From: Rhodanobacter denitrificans
GTDB taxonomy: Bacteria > Pseudomonadota > Gammaproteobacteria > Xanthomonadales > Rhodanobacteraceae
Reading direction: 5' to 3'
Assembly (NCBI GenBank): GCA_017848855.1
Contig: JAFIHF010000021.1
Span: 29,385 to 93,384 of the forward strand
DNA: 64,000 bases
In this document: positions 10,600 through 17,994 of the stretch, piece by piece
How positions within the stretch are numbered: position 1 is the first letter of the stretch
Layout of the letters: every line of letters starts with the position of its first letter
The notes under the pieces: model-generated
What the model was told of the DNA's origin: nothing
The model's database searches: none
The model's input: only the letters and a program-made list of their open reading frames with translations
Program-made: the position numbers and the translations under genes

Positions 10600-11166
10600 A
10601 TGATGCCAACGCCATCCACCGTTGCCGCACCCGCGGCGGCGAGCCGCTACGACCGCACCACGATCGTGCTGCACTGGCTCACCGCGCTGCTGGTGCTCAC
10701 GTTGTTCACGCTGGCCATGCTGTGGGACTTCGCGCCCCGCGACACGCGCAAGCAGATGCAGTCCCTGCATATCTCGCTGGGCATCGTGCTCGCCGTGGTC
10801 GTCGCGGTGCGGCTGGCGTGGCGCGCCACGCGCGGCCGGCGGCTGCCGCTGGCCGTGGCGGGGCTGCAAGGCAAGGCGGCCAAGGCGGTGCATTACCTGC
10901 TCTACCTGCTGCTGGCGACGCAGGTGGTGCTCGGCTTCAGCTGGCGCTGGGCGCAGGCCGAAGCGTTCCAGTTCTTCGGGCTGTTCCCGCTGCGCTTCGC
11001 CGACGTCGGGAACAAGCCGCTGGCGCACACCCTCGGCGACCTGCACGACGCCGTCGGCTGGACCATCGTGATCGTGGCCGGCCTGCATGCCGCGATGGCG
11101 CTGGTCCACCACTACGTGCTCAAGGACGGCGTGCTGCGGCGGATGCTGGTCGGGAGCGGGACATGA
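10600..11166 (+). CDS. Cytochrome b561-family membrane protein
   Basis: The 188-residue protein has four predicted membrane segments and the haem-ligand pattern of the bacterial b561 (PF01292) family. His residues are in YDRTTIVLHWLTALL, MQSLHISLGIVLA, AVHYLLYLLLA and AGLHAAMALVHHYVL. Such proteins pass electrons from quinol in the inner membrane; family members include superoxide:quinone oxidoreductase. The start at 10600 has AGGAG 11 bases upstream. Its stop overlaps the start of the VIT-family gene (ATGA), so translation of the two is probably coupled. Confidence 0.88.
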   Translation: MMPTPSTVAAPAAASRYDRTTIVLHWLTALLVLTLFTLAMLWDFAPRDTRKQMQSLHISLGIVLAVVVAVRLAWRATRGRRLPLAVAGLQGKAAKAVHYLLYLLLATQVVLGFSWRWAQAEAFQFFGLFPLRFADVGNKPLAHTLGDLHDAVGWTIVIVAGLHAAMALVHHYVLKDGVLRRMLVGSGT

Positions 11167-11858
11167 GCCGCCTGCACCGGGAATCGCATCGGACGAGCCG
11201 GGCCGGCTGGCTGCGCGCCGCGGTGCTGGGCGCCAACGACGGCATCATCTCCACCGCCAGCCTGATCCTCGGCGTGGCCTCGGCCGCCTCGGGCCGTGGT
11301 GAGGTGCTGCTTGCCGGCCTCGCGGGCTGGGTCGCCGGCGCCATGTCGATGGCGGCGGGCGAATACGTCTCGGTGAGTTCGCAGTCGGACACCGAACATG
11401 CCGACCTGGCGCGCGAGCGCCGCGAGCTGGCGGAAGACCCGGCGTCGGAAGCGAAGGAGCTGGCCCAGATCTACGTGACGCGCGGCTTGACCAGGGAGCT
11501 GGCGCAGCAGGTGGCGGAGCAGCTGATGGCTCACGATGCGCTCAGCGCCCACGCGCGCGACGAGCTGGGCATTTCCGAGTTCACGACCGCGCGCCCGGTG
11601 CAGGCCGCGCTGACCTCGGCCGCGACCTTCTCCGTCGGCGCCGCCGCACCGCTGCTGCTGGTGCTGGCGGCACCGGAGTCCCGGATGGTGCCGGTGGTGG
11701 CCGTGGGCTCGATCCTGGGCCTGGCACTGCTCGGCGTGGCCGGCGCCCGGACCGGCGGCGCCGATGCCCTGAAACCGGCGATCCGCGTCGTGCTGTGGGG
11801 CGCCCTGGCCATGGCGCTGACCGCCGGCATCGGCTTGCTGGCCGGCAAGGCCGTGTAG
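11163..11858 (+). CDS. VIT1/CCC1-family iron/manganese transporter
   Basis: This 231-residue membrane protein has the N-terminal VIT1 motif LRAAVLGANDGIISTASLILGV shortened around a first helix. AGAMSMAAGEYVSVSSQSDTE follows, then a cytoplasmic helical segment rich in Glu (residues about 75-145) that in homologues binds metal. Three hydrophobic helices end the protein. Family members move Fe(II) or Mn(II) out of the cytoplasm. It overlaps the b561 gene by 4 bp, which points to a joint role in metal or redox homeostasis; that link is inference. Confidence 0.88.
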   Translation: MSRLHRESHRTSRAGWLRAAVLGANDGIISTASLILGVASAASGRGEVLLAGLAGWVAGAMSMAAGEYVSVSSQSDTEHADLARERRELAEDPASEAKELAQIYVTRGLTRELAQQVAEQLMAHDALSAHARDELGISEFTTARPVQAALTSAATFSVGAAAPLLLVLAAPESRMVPVVAVGSILGLALLGVAGARTGGADALKPAIRVVLWGALAMALTAGIGLLAGKAV

Positions 11859-11897
11859 CGGGAAGCTGCGCGCGCCGGCCGCGCAGGCGGCACCGCC

Positions 11898-12269
11898 TCA
11901 ACCCATGTCGTAGAAGAACTGCTCGCTCACCACCTTGCCGGCGCGCACGTGGTACACGCCGATCTCGGACATTTGCTCGCGGCCGCGGCCCTTGAACGTC
12001 ACGTCCATCGACATCGCCACGCTGAACCAGTCGCCGGCCACCAGCGGATCGCTGACGGTGCCGCCATGCATCGTCTCCACCATCGCGGCGAACTGGCGGC
12101 CCTTCGCATAGATCGCCTCCAGCCCTTTCGCGTCGCCCAGCGCACCCGCCGGCGCGCCCGGCATCTCGATGCTCACCGCATCCTGCGCATACAACTCCCG
12201 CTGCGCCTGCTCGTACTCGCCCTTGCGGCACAACTCGACCAAACGCTTCGCCACGGCTTCGGCGTTCAT
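11898..12269 (-). CDS. NTF2/SnoaL-like small protein
   Basis: This 123-residue protein begins MNAEAVAKRLVELCRKGEYE. Its pattern is that of the SnoaL-like fold: N-terminal helices, then SVAMSMDVTFKGRGREQMSE and IGVYHVRAGKVVSEQFFYDM as beta strands. Proteins of this fold range from polyketide cyclases to stress proteins of unknown activity, so no reaction is assigned. It stands alone, convergent with the VIT-family gene and facing away from the tRNA. Confidence 0.7.
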   Translation of the reverse strand: MNAEAVAKRLVELCRKGEYEQAQRELYAQDAVSIEMPGAPAGALGDAKGLEAIYAKGRQFAAMVETMHGGTVSDPLVAGDWFSVAMSMDVTFKGRGREQMSEIGVYHVRAGKVVSEQFFYDMG

Positions 12270-12434
12270 GGGGAGATCCCCACCGGGATGGAGCGAACAG
12301 CCTACGCCCTCCTGCTGACAAGGTTCTGTCAGCAGCCTGGATCGGCTCGACGCTCACATTCCCTGCCGCTACCATGCCAAGTTCATCGCGACGAGCGTGG
12401 CACGCATCATGGCGCTCGTTGTTGCGTTTTCAGT

Positions 12435-12510
12435 GGGCCTGTAGCACAGCGGTTAGTGCAGGGGACTCATAATCCCTTGGTCGAAGGTTCGAATCCTTCC
12501 GGGCCCACCA
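12435..12510 (+). tRNA. tRNA with CAT anticodon, probably tRNA-Ile2 (lysidine type); tRNA-Met possible
   Basis: This is a 76-nt cloverleaf with an acceptor stem of GGGCCTG (12435-12441) against CGGGCCC (12500-12506) and an encoded CCA end. The anticodon loop CTCATAA puts CAT at 12468-12470, and the T loop is TTCGAAT. The anticodon arm and variable loop (ACTCATAATC, CTTGGTCG) resemble E. coli ileX more than elongator metT, which favours the isoleucine isoacceptor modified by TilS. Confidence 0.88.
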
Positions 12511-12539
12511 CTTTCCTCAGCACATCCCTCTTGTGCGGG

Positions 12540-12576
12540 AAACCATAAAGTGACCGCTTTGGCCACTTTATGGTTT
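12540..12576. terminator. Perfect 13-bp inverted repeat after the tRNA
   Basis: AAACCATAAAGTG (12540-12552) pairs exactly with CACTTTATGGTTT (12564-12576) around an 11-nt loop. The A/T-rich stem is unusual in this genome. It lies 29 bp past the tRNA and could end its transcript or mark an insertion edge. No clear T-run follows on the plus strand. Confidence 0.5.
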
Positions 12577-12676
12577 CGTTGAAAAGTGGGGTCGGCCAGA
12601 TGCAGCTCGACTTGTCGCAGTACGGTTTGAAGCAAGATTCAGTCTGGAGAACGTCCGGGAGCTTCTGATCGCGCTG

Positions 12677-12860
12677 CCAACTTTCCCGGAGCAGGGCGCA
12701 TCGTCTTCCACCTCGACGTTCAGTGCGGTCGACTGCTGAAGCTCCGCAACGAAGACGAACAGGCCATCGATCTGCTCAAGAAACACAGCAGTACGCCGAT
12801 CCCCGCTGCTGTCACCGGCAAGATCGACATGCGCAACCGGACATTGGAGACAACTGCATG
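12677..12860 (+). pseudogene. Remnant reading frame before the HNH gene
   Basis: A frame without an ATG at a plausible start runs to a TGA at 12858-12860 and overlaps the HNH start (ATGA). The translated text (HLDVQCGRLLKLRNEDEQ, IDLLKKHSSTPIPAAVTGK) looks like real protein with polar helices. It may be the C-terminal scrap of an operon partner lost upstream. I do not recognise a family. Confidence 0.4.
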
Positions 12861-13673
12861 AAGCAACAACTGTCGCGCTCGGAGATCGTGATGTTGCTGA
12901 TCCGGCACGGCTTTGTTCGGGACAGCAGGCCGCAGGTGCATGCCGAAGCGTGGACATGGCATGACGAGCGGATCTATCTCAAGAGCGGCAACCGCTTTCC
13001 GTTAGTCATCGATCCAAAGCATGAGATCCGGTTGTGCGTGCTGTTGTCTGTGCCGGGCGTCGTGGGCAGCCCAGAGCGTTATGCCCACAACAGCAACTTC
13101 ACCGGCTTCGATCGACGGATGCATACCGGCAAGACGCCGATTGCATACGGGCTGGATTTCGGTTTCCAGTCGGTGGCGGCATTGGATGCATTCCTCGAAG
13201 TCGTTGCAGGCAAGGCGGTTGTGCTGCCAAGTGCAGCAGTAGACATAGAGAGCGCCACCGACCTGCCCGAGCGCGAGACCGAGCGTCAGGCTGTGATCGC
13301 GGCCCGGCGGGGGCAAGGCTTGTTTCGCGAATTGCTGGACCAGCGCTGGGGAAATTGCGCAGTAACGGCGTGCGCGACGCGAGAGTTGCTACGTGCCTCT
13401 CACATTCGCCCGTGGCGTGAATCCAGTAACGCCGACCGGCTCAACCCGGACAACGGCCTGCTGCTGGCGGCGCATCTGGATGCGGCGTTCGACCAAGGGC
13501 TGATCAGCTTCGCCAACGACGGGTGCATCCTCATCCATGCGCGCCTGCCAAGCGCTGATGCGGAGGCCATCGGTATCTCGGCGGGGATGCGGCTGCGCGA
13601 AGTCCGGTCGGGGCATCGGCCGTTTCTCGCGCGCCATCGCGAGCTGCATGGATTTCCACCTTCGCGGCAATAA
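12858..13673 (+). CDS. HNH endonuclease-domain protein
   Basis: The product is 271 residues. The C-terminal half carries the HNH_2-type signature (PF13391): LLRASHIRPWRESSN, then RLNPDNGLLLAAHLDAAFD, with the expected His and Asn residues of the beta-beta-alpha metal nuclease fold. The N-terminal 150 residues are not assigned. Similar stand-alone HNH proteins accompany restriction or DNA-damage loci, but no partner enzyme is seen here. Codon use is less GC-biased than in the flanking housekeeping genes. With its position beside a tRNA, this suggests acquisition by transfer. Confidence 0.8.
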   Translation: MKQQLSRSEIVMLLIRHGFVRDSRPQVHAEAWTWHDERIYLKSGNRFPLVIDPKHEIRLCVLLSVPGVVGSPERYAHNSNFTGFDRRMHTGKTPIAYGLDFGFQSVAALDAFLEVVAGKAVVLPSAAVDIESATDLPERETERQAVIAARRGQGLFRELLDQRWGNCAVTACATRELLRASHIRPWRESSNADRLNPDNGLLLAAHLDAAFDQGLISFANDGCILIHARLPSADAEAIGISAGMRLREVRSGHRPFLARHRELHGFPPSRQ

Positions 13674-13787
13674 CGAGGTGAAGGCGGTTTCGCGTTTCCA
13701 TGCACCCGCGCCAGATTCGTTCAGAGTCTCTGCCACCAGCCGGCGGCGCTTGTTGCATGTTGCCTTTTTGGCCACATTCGTTGCCCA

Positions 13788-14417
13788 ATGAGCAACACTT
13801 CCGCCCTGATGGACCTGCTGTTTCCCGCCAAACGCCAACGGGTGTTGGCGCAGCTGTTGCTGGAGCCCGATGCCAGCCTGCATCTGCGCGAGCTGGCGCG
13901 GCTCACCGGCAGCCATGCCGGCACGCTGGGCCGTGAGCTGGACAAACTGACGGAGGCGGGGCTGGTGTTGCGCAGCGAGCAGGGCAACCAGGTGCGCTAC
14001 CAGGCCAATGCGCAGTGCCCGCTCTTCCCTGAGCTGGCAAGCATGTTCCGCAAGACGCATGGCATGGTGCCGCTGCTGCGCGAGGCGTTGGCGCCGCTGG
14101 CCGGACAGGTTCGGCTGGCGCTGGTGTTCGGCTCGATGGCGCGAGGGACGCAGGTGGCCGGCAGCGATATCGACCTGCTGGTGGTGGGCGAGGTGGGTTT
14201 CGGCGAGTTGGTGCAGGCGCTGTATCCGGTGCAGCAGGCGCTGCAGCGCGAGATCAATCCGGCGCTCTACGCGCCGGCGGAGTTTCGACGGCGGGCGCGG
14301 GAGGGCGAGGCGTTCGTTCGCCAGTTCCAGCAGAACCCGAACGTGTTCCTGAAGGGAGACAGGAATGACCTTGCAGAACTTGCTGGCGATCAGGCGGCTG
14401 CTGGCGCACGCGCCTGA
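13788..14417 (+). CDS. Winged-helix/nucleotidyltransferase (MNT-type) protein
   Basis: The 209-residue protein has an N-terminal winged helix (LHLRELARLTGSHAGTLGRE). From about residue 105 it has a minimal nucleotidyltransferase domain with the signature GSMARGTQVAGSDIDLLVVG, that is GS-x9-D-x-D. MNT proteins paired with HEPN proteins act as antitoxins that neutralise the HEPN RNase, in known cases by AMPylation. The next gene overlaps it by 53 bp and encodes a HEPN-like protein, which fits that arrangement. The winged helix may let the protein autoregulate the pair; this is inferred. Confidence 0.82.
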   Translation: MSNTSALMDLLFPAKRQRVLAQLLLEPDASLHLRELARLTGSHAGTLGRELDKLTEAGLVLRSEQGNQVRYQANAQCPLFPELASMFRKTHGMVPLLREALAPLAGQVRLALVFGSMARGTQVAGSDIDLLVVGEVGFGELVQALYPVQQALQREINPALYAPAEFRRRAREGEAFVRQFQQNPNVFLKGDRNDLAELAGDQAAAGARA

Positions 14418-14928
14418 CGCGACCGCGATCCGCAAATTGCTGGAGGCCGCGCGGCGCAACCTGGCCGATGCGCGCGTCGCCGCGATCAGCACGGACAACC
14501 GCTTCGATGCGGCCTACAAGTGCCTGATGCAGTGCGCGATGCTGGGTTTGTGGGCGAGCGGTTATCGCACTGCGACCAGTCAGCCAGGCCATCACCAGAC
14601 CGCGATCCAGTGCCTCACGCTGACCATGGAGGTACCGCCGGCGACGGTGATCGTGCTCGATGCCCTGCGCAAGCAGCGCAATCTGAGCGACTACGAGGGC
14701 GACCCGATCTCGGGGGAGCGACAGGTGCGTCGCCGTTGGATATTGCGTGCACCTCGTCAGCCGAAACCAGTCAGACGTTCTTCATCACGGCCGCTGCTCC
14801 TCGTGCGGTTCCGGATGGCTCCGATGCAGCGGCTCAAGCCATATCGGCGAACCCCGGACAGCTCACCCTTCCCAGCCAGTCCTCCAGCTGCTGCAGCACC
14901 TGGCCGCGGCCGGGTTCGGCTTCGTTGA
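14365..14928 (+). CDS. HEPN-like protein, C-terminus probably disrupted
   Basis: The first 115 residues look like an all-helical HEPN protein (LLEAARRNLADARVAA, FDAAYKCLMQCAMLGLWASG, RTATSQPGHHQTAIQ). They end with the family-like KQRNLSDYEGDPIS. The sequence after residue about 118 is Arg/Pro/Ser-rich, has no helical pattern, and overlaps the 3' end of the convergent lipase gene by 95 bp. The natural C-terminus is therefore probably lost by frameshift or deletion near 14715. The start has GGGAGACAGGA just upstream. If the RNase site (R-x4-6-H) is incomplete, the toxin may be inactive. Confidence 0.6.
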   Translation: MTLQNLLAIRRLLAHAPDATAIRKLLEAARRNLADARVAAISTDNRFDAAYKCLMQCAMLGLWASGYRTATSQPGHHQTAIQCLTLTMEVPPATVIVLDALRKQRNLSDYEGDPISGERQVRRRWILRAPRQPKPVRRSSSRPLLLVRFRMAPMQRLKPYRRTPDSSPFPASPPAAAAPGRGRVRLR

Positions 14929-15724
14929 ACAGCTCGTGGTACAGCGCCGCGAAGTAGCGCGTGGTGAGGCATTTCGTGCGCGAGGCGGCGGTGGAGAAAT
15001 CGCGGCTGCCGCTGGCGTCGACCAGCGCGTCGTCGCCGGCCACCAGCAGCAGGGTGGGCAGGTCGAGCCGACCGGCGTCGGCGATGCAGGAGGCGCCGGC
15101 GCGGAAGATGAAGTCGGCGAGACGCGGGCTGACGCGGTCGTGGCACAACGCGTCGGCGCGGTAGGCGGCGACGACCCGCGGGTCGTGGCTGAGGCGTTCG
15201 AGGTCGAGACCGTTGCGCAGGCGCAGGTTCGGCGCAAGGCGCGCCAGGGTCGCGGCCAGCCGGCGCAGGGCGGGCGAGGCGTGGCTGCGCAGCGCGGGCG
15301 AGGACAGCACCAGCGCCTTCGGCGTGATGCGCTCGTCCAGCACCGCGCGCAGCGCGACCAAGCCGCCCATGCTGTGACCGAGCAGCAGCGGCGCGCTGCC
15401 CAGCGTGCGTGCGTAGTCGGCGTATACCACGGCGAGATCCGCCAGCAGGTCGTCGGGATGACGGAGTACGCCGCGCGGTCCGGGGCTTTCGCCGTGGCCG
15501 CGCTGGTCGTAGCTGCGCACGGCGTGGCCCTGCGCGTTGAACCAGCGCGCGAGGCGGTCGTAGCGGCCGGCGTGTTCGCCCAGCCCGTGCACGATCAGCA
15601 CGCCGCCGCGCGCCTGCGGCAGCGGCCAGTCGTGCAGGCGCAGGGGTTGGCCGTCGGGGGTACTCAACCACGACTCTTGCTGCTGGCCGGCTTCGGCACG
15701 GTCTTTTTGCACGTCAAACCTCAT
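14834..15724 (-). CDS. Alpha/beta hydrolase, monoacylglycerol lipase-like
   Basis: The product is 296 residues. It has the oxyanion segment VLIVHGLGEHAGRYD (residues about 43-57), the motif SYDQRGHGES and the nucleophile elbow GHSMGG with Ser118. It also has the acid in VAGDDALVD and a late His in YHELFNE. This set matches the Hydrolase_4 / monoglyceride lipase family (PF12146), including lysophospholipases of the PldB type. No signal peptide is seen. Substrate is uncertain. The 3' end overlaps the convergent HEPN-like frame. Confidence 0.85.
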   Translation of the reverse strand: MRFDVQKDRAEAGQQQESWLSTPDGQPLRLHDWPLPQARGGVLIVHGLGEHAGRYDRLARWFNAQGHAVRSYDQRGHGESPGPRGVLRHPDDLLADLAVVYADYARTLGSAPLLLGHSMGGLVALRAVLDERITPKALVLSSPALRSHASPALRRLAATLARLAPNLRLRNGLDLERLSHDPRVVAAYRADALCHDRVSPRLADFIFRAGASCIADAGRLDLPTLLLVAGDDALVDASGSRDFSTAASRTKCLTTRYFAALYHELFNEAEPGRGQVLQQLEDWLGRVSCPGFADMA

Positions 15725-15792
15725 CCCGGGATTTCGTCGATCTGCTTTGATCACTGCGCATGCCCCGCCCAACGGCGCCGGGGAATGGTCGA

Positions 15793-17793
15793 TCAAGGGT
15801 CGCTGATCCGCAGGTCCTTCGTCAGCAGGTCGAGCTTGCGCTTCATCTCGTCCTGCGAGTGGCTGCCTTCCACCCCGTAGAACGGGCTGTACAGCACGGT
15901 CGGACTCCCGGCATCGGCGACAGTGGAAGCAGCGACGCCGTTGATCTTCATCAAACCATCCTCCTGGCGCGCCACGGCGTTGTAGGGATAACTGCGCTGC
16001 GACACTTTCTGCCACGTGCTGGTCAGGTCTTCTTCCAGCCCAGCCGGCGGCGCGACGAAACGCTGCACGACCACGTTGTTCTTGTCGTCGGAGGCCGGGG
16101 TTTTCCATACCACCACCGCGCCGACGTCCCAGGCCGGCTTTTGCTTGTCCAGCAGGAATCGAAAGCCCAAATACAGCAGGTTGTCCGGCTTGATGGGCTG
16201 CAGTTCGGGCGTGTACGAGAAGGCCATCCGCTGCGAGGCGTAGCCGAAACGATGGTCGTAGTCGAACTCGACGCGGATGTTCCGGAACGCCGCCGGCAAC
16301 AGGGCCGGCATCGCGAGGAATTGCTTCCACTGGGCCAGCGTGCCTTCGTAGGTGACGTAGACGAAATTGCTCAGCTCGTCCATGTCGAGTCTGGCGTCGT
16401 GCTCCCCGGACGCGGGAACCAGCCGGGTCAGCATCACGGTGCCGTCGGGTACCGGCAAGGAATAGAAGATCATCAGGGTGTTGGCATAGGGCAACGGCCA
16501 GACTTCGACATGCCATGGACGCTGCCAGCGATCCATGCGCACCGTCTCGAAGCTCGGCTTTCCGAACGAGGTGATCTTGACGTTCTCGCTGCCTATCGCG
16601 CGCTGGAACATGCCGGTCTTGGCCATCAGGTCCATGCGTACCTTCGCGTCGGCATAGAACCGGGTGGCGTCAACGCCATCGGGGCGGCGCAGGTGTGCCA
16701 AGCCATTGCGGCCCACGCCACCCACGTGCAGATAGCCGTTGCCATCCAGCGGAAGGCGCTGTGTGCCGCTGCCATCGAGGCTCCATTCGCCGGTGCTTCC
16801 GCGCCTGATCAGATGCGGAAAGGCGCTCAACTGCGTCTGCTGGTACAGCAATCTGGCGGAGCCCTGGCCATTGGGAAACAGGTTGGGCGACTCCTTCGCC
16901 AACAGTGCCTTGATCTGCTCGTCGCTGAAGGCGTCGAAATGTTTTTGGTACTCGCGGTAGAACTGCGCAAGGCTGAGCGGCAGCTTGAACTGCGCCTTGA
17001 GGGTGCCATTCTGGCGCGCGTCGAACAGATCGAGCTGGTAGGCGCCGCGGACGTCCATGACCGCCTGGCCCTCGGGCGCGGCGATTATTTCGCGGATCGG
17101 CAGCGCATAGTTCAGATTCTCGTTGGCCGACTTCATCAGCACGATGCCGATCAGCCTGCCGTTCGCGTCGAGCAGCGGGCCACCGCTGTTGCCGGGCGAT
17201 GCCGCCGCAGAGAAACGCATCCATTTCCAGCGGCCGTCCTGTTCCTCCGGGGTATCCGAGGTGTAGAGGCCGTCGCGGATCACCACGCCGGTACCCAGCG
17301 CATTGCCGACCGCATACACCACCTCGTTCAACGTCGGCTTCGAATTGACCTCGAGCGCGGCTGCCGCGGCTGGCTGCTCGGCCAGCGTGAACACCACGAA
17401 ATCCTGCTGCAGCGAGAACTTTTCGACCTTGCCGATGGCATACACGCGGCCGGTGGCGTCGCGCAGCGCAGGCTCGCCCCACAGGCTGTTGATGCCGACC
17501 TGCAGCACATGTGCTGCCGTGACGTAGCGGTTGTTGCCCAGCGCGAAGGCGGTGCCGACCGAATAGTACTTGTCGGTGCGCTCCTGGTAGGGCAGCAAGT
17601 CCAGCGGCAGCGGTTTCTCGTAGGTCAGCGGATCGGCGGTCGGCTTGGCCGCCACTACCTCGAAAGTGGCGGCCTGGATCTTCGGCAGCAGGGCGGAGTC
17701 GAGACTCGCCGCATGCGCCGTCGATACGCCCAGCCCCGACACCCATACCAGCACGCCGATCCGGCGGATCGCCCTATCGCACCATGTACGCAT
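15793..17793 (-). CDS. Secreted trypsin-like serine protease with large uncharacterised C-terminal region
   Basis: The product is 666 residues from the ATG at 17793. A signal peptide ([18 protein letters not shown]) suggests export. The trypsin-like triad is His95 (YVTAAHV), Asp131 (QQDFVVF) and Ser203 (SPGNSGGPL). The remaining 430 residues have no repeats or membrane helices and match no family I can name; they hold a long mixed segment with [20 protein letters not shown]. Serine proteases with such an extension are known in this order but are little studied. It is divergent from the Lhr gene, about 200 bp apart, with no shared function evident. Confidence 0.8.
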   Translation of the reverse strand: MRTWCDRAIRRIGVLVWVSGLGVSTAHAASLDSALLPKIQAATFEVVAAKPTADPLTYEKPLPLDLLPYQERTDKYYSVGTAFALGNNRYVTAAHVLQVGINSLWGEPALRDATGRVYAIGKVEKFSLQQDFVVFTLAEQPAAAAALEVNSKPTLNEVVYAVGNALGTGVVIRDGLYTSDTPEEQDGRWKWMRFSAAASPGNSGGPLLDANGRLIGIVLMKSANENLNYALPIREIIAAPEGQAVMDVRGAYQLDLFDARQNGTLKAQFKLPLSLAQFYREYQKHFDAFSDEQIKALLAKESPNLFPNGQGSARLLYQQTQLSAFPHLIRRGSTGEWSLDGSGTQRLPLDGNGYLHVGGVGRNGLAHLRRPDGVDATRFYADAKVRMDLMAKTGMFQRAIGSENVKITSFGKPSFETVRMDRWQRPWHVEVWPLPYANTLMIFYSLPVPDGTVMLTRLVPASGEHDARLDMDELSNFVYVTYEGTLAQWKQFLAMPALLPAAFRNIRVEFDYDHRFGYASQRMAFSYTPELQPIKPDNLLYLGFRFLLDKQKPAWDVGAVVVWKTPASDDKNNVVVQRFVAPPAGLEEDLTSTWQKVSQRSYPYNAVARQEDGLMKINGVAASTVADAGSPTVLYSPFYGVEGSHSQDEMKRKLDLLTKDLRISDP

Positions 17794-17994
17794 ACGTGTC
17801 CTTCGCATGGAGGCGCGGCCCGCGGACTCCCCTCGGCATCCTCGCGGGCGGCAGCCAGCATGCATCTTGGCATGGCGCCGCAGCGCTTGCATGGCAGGCG
17901 GCGGCCGTTGCGCATGCGGAATGCGGGCAAGCGCGTGGTGGCGAACGGCGCGCGTAGAATCGAAAGCCCCGACTGCCACCGCGCCCCTGCCTGC

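Noticed and set aside
12435-14830. tRNA-borne att site for a classical integrative island
   Set aside because: I could not find a second copy of the tRNA 3' end in the window, nor an integrase, so an att-flanked island is not supported.
14520-14957. Second reading frame as the true end of the HEPN-like protein
   Set aside because: I tried both other frames after 14715 and neither gives a helical HEPN-like C-terminus, so a single frameshift does not explain the end.
15760-17994. Upstream extension of the Lhr frame across the protease gene
   Set aside because: It is antisense to the secreted protease, whose triad and signal peptide are clear. The Lhr family sequence begins at the ATG at 17995.
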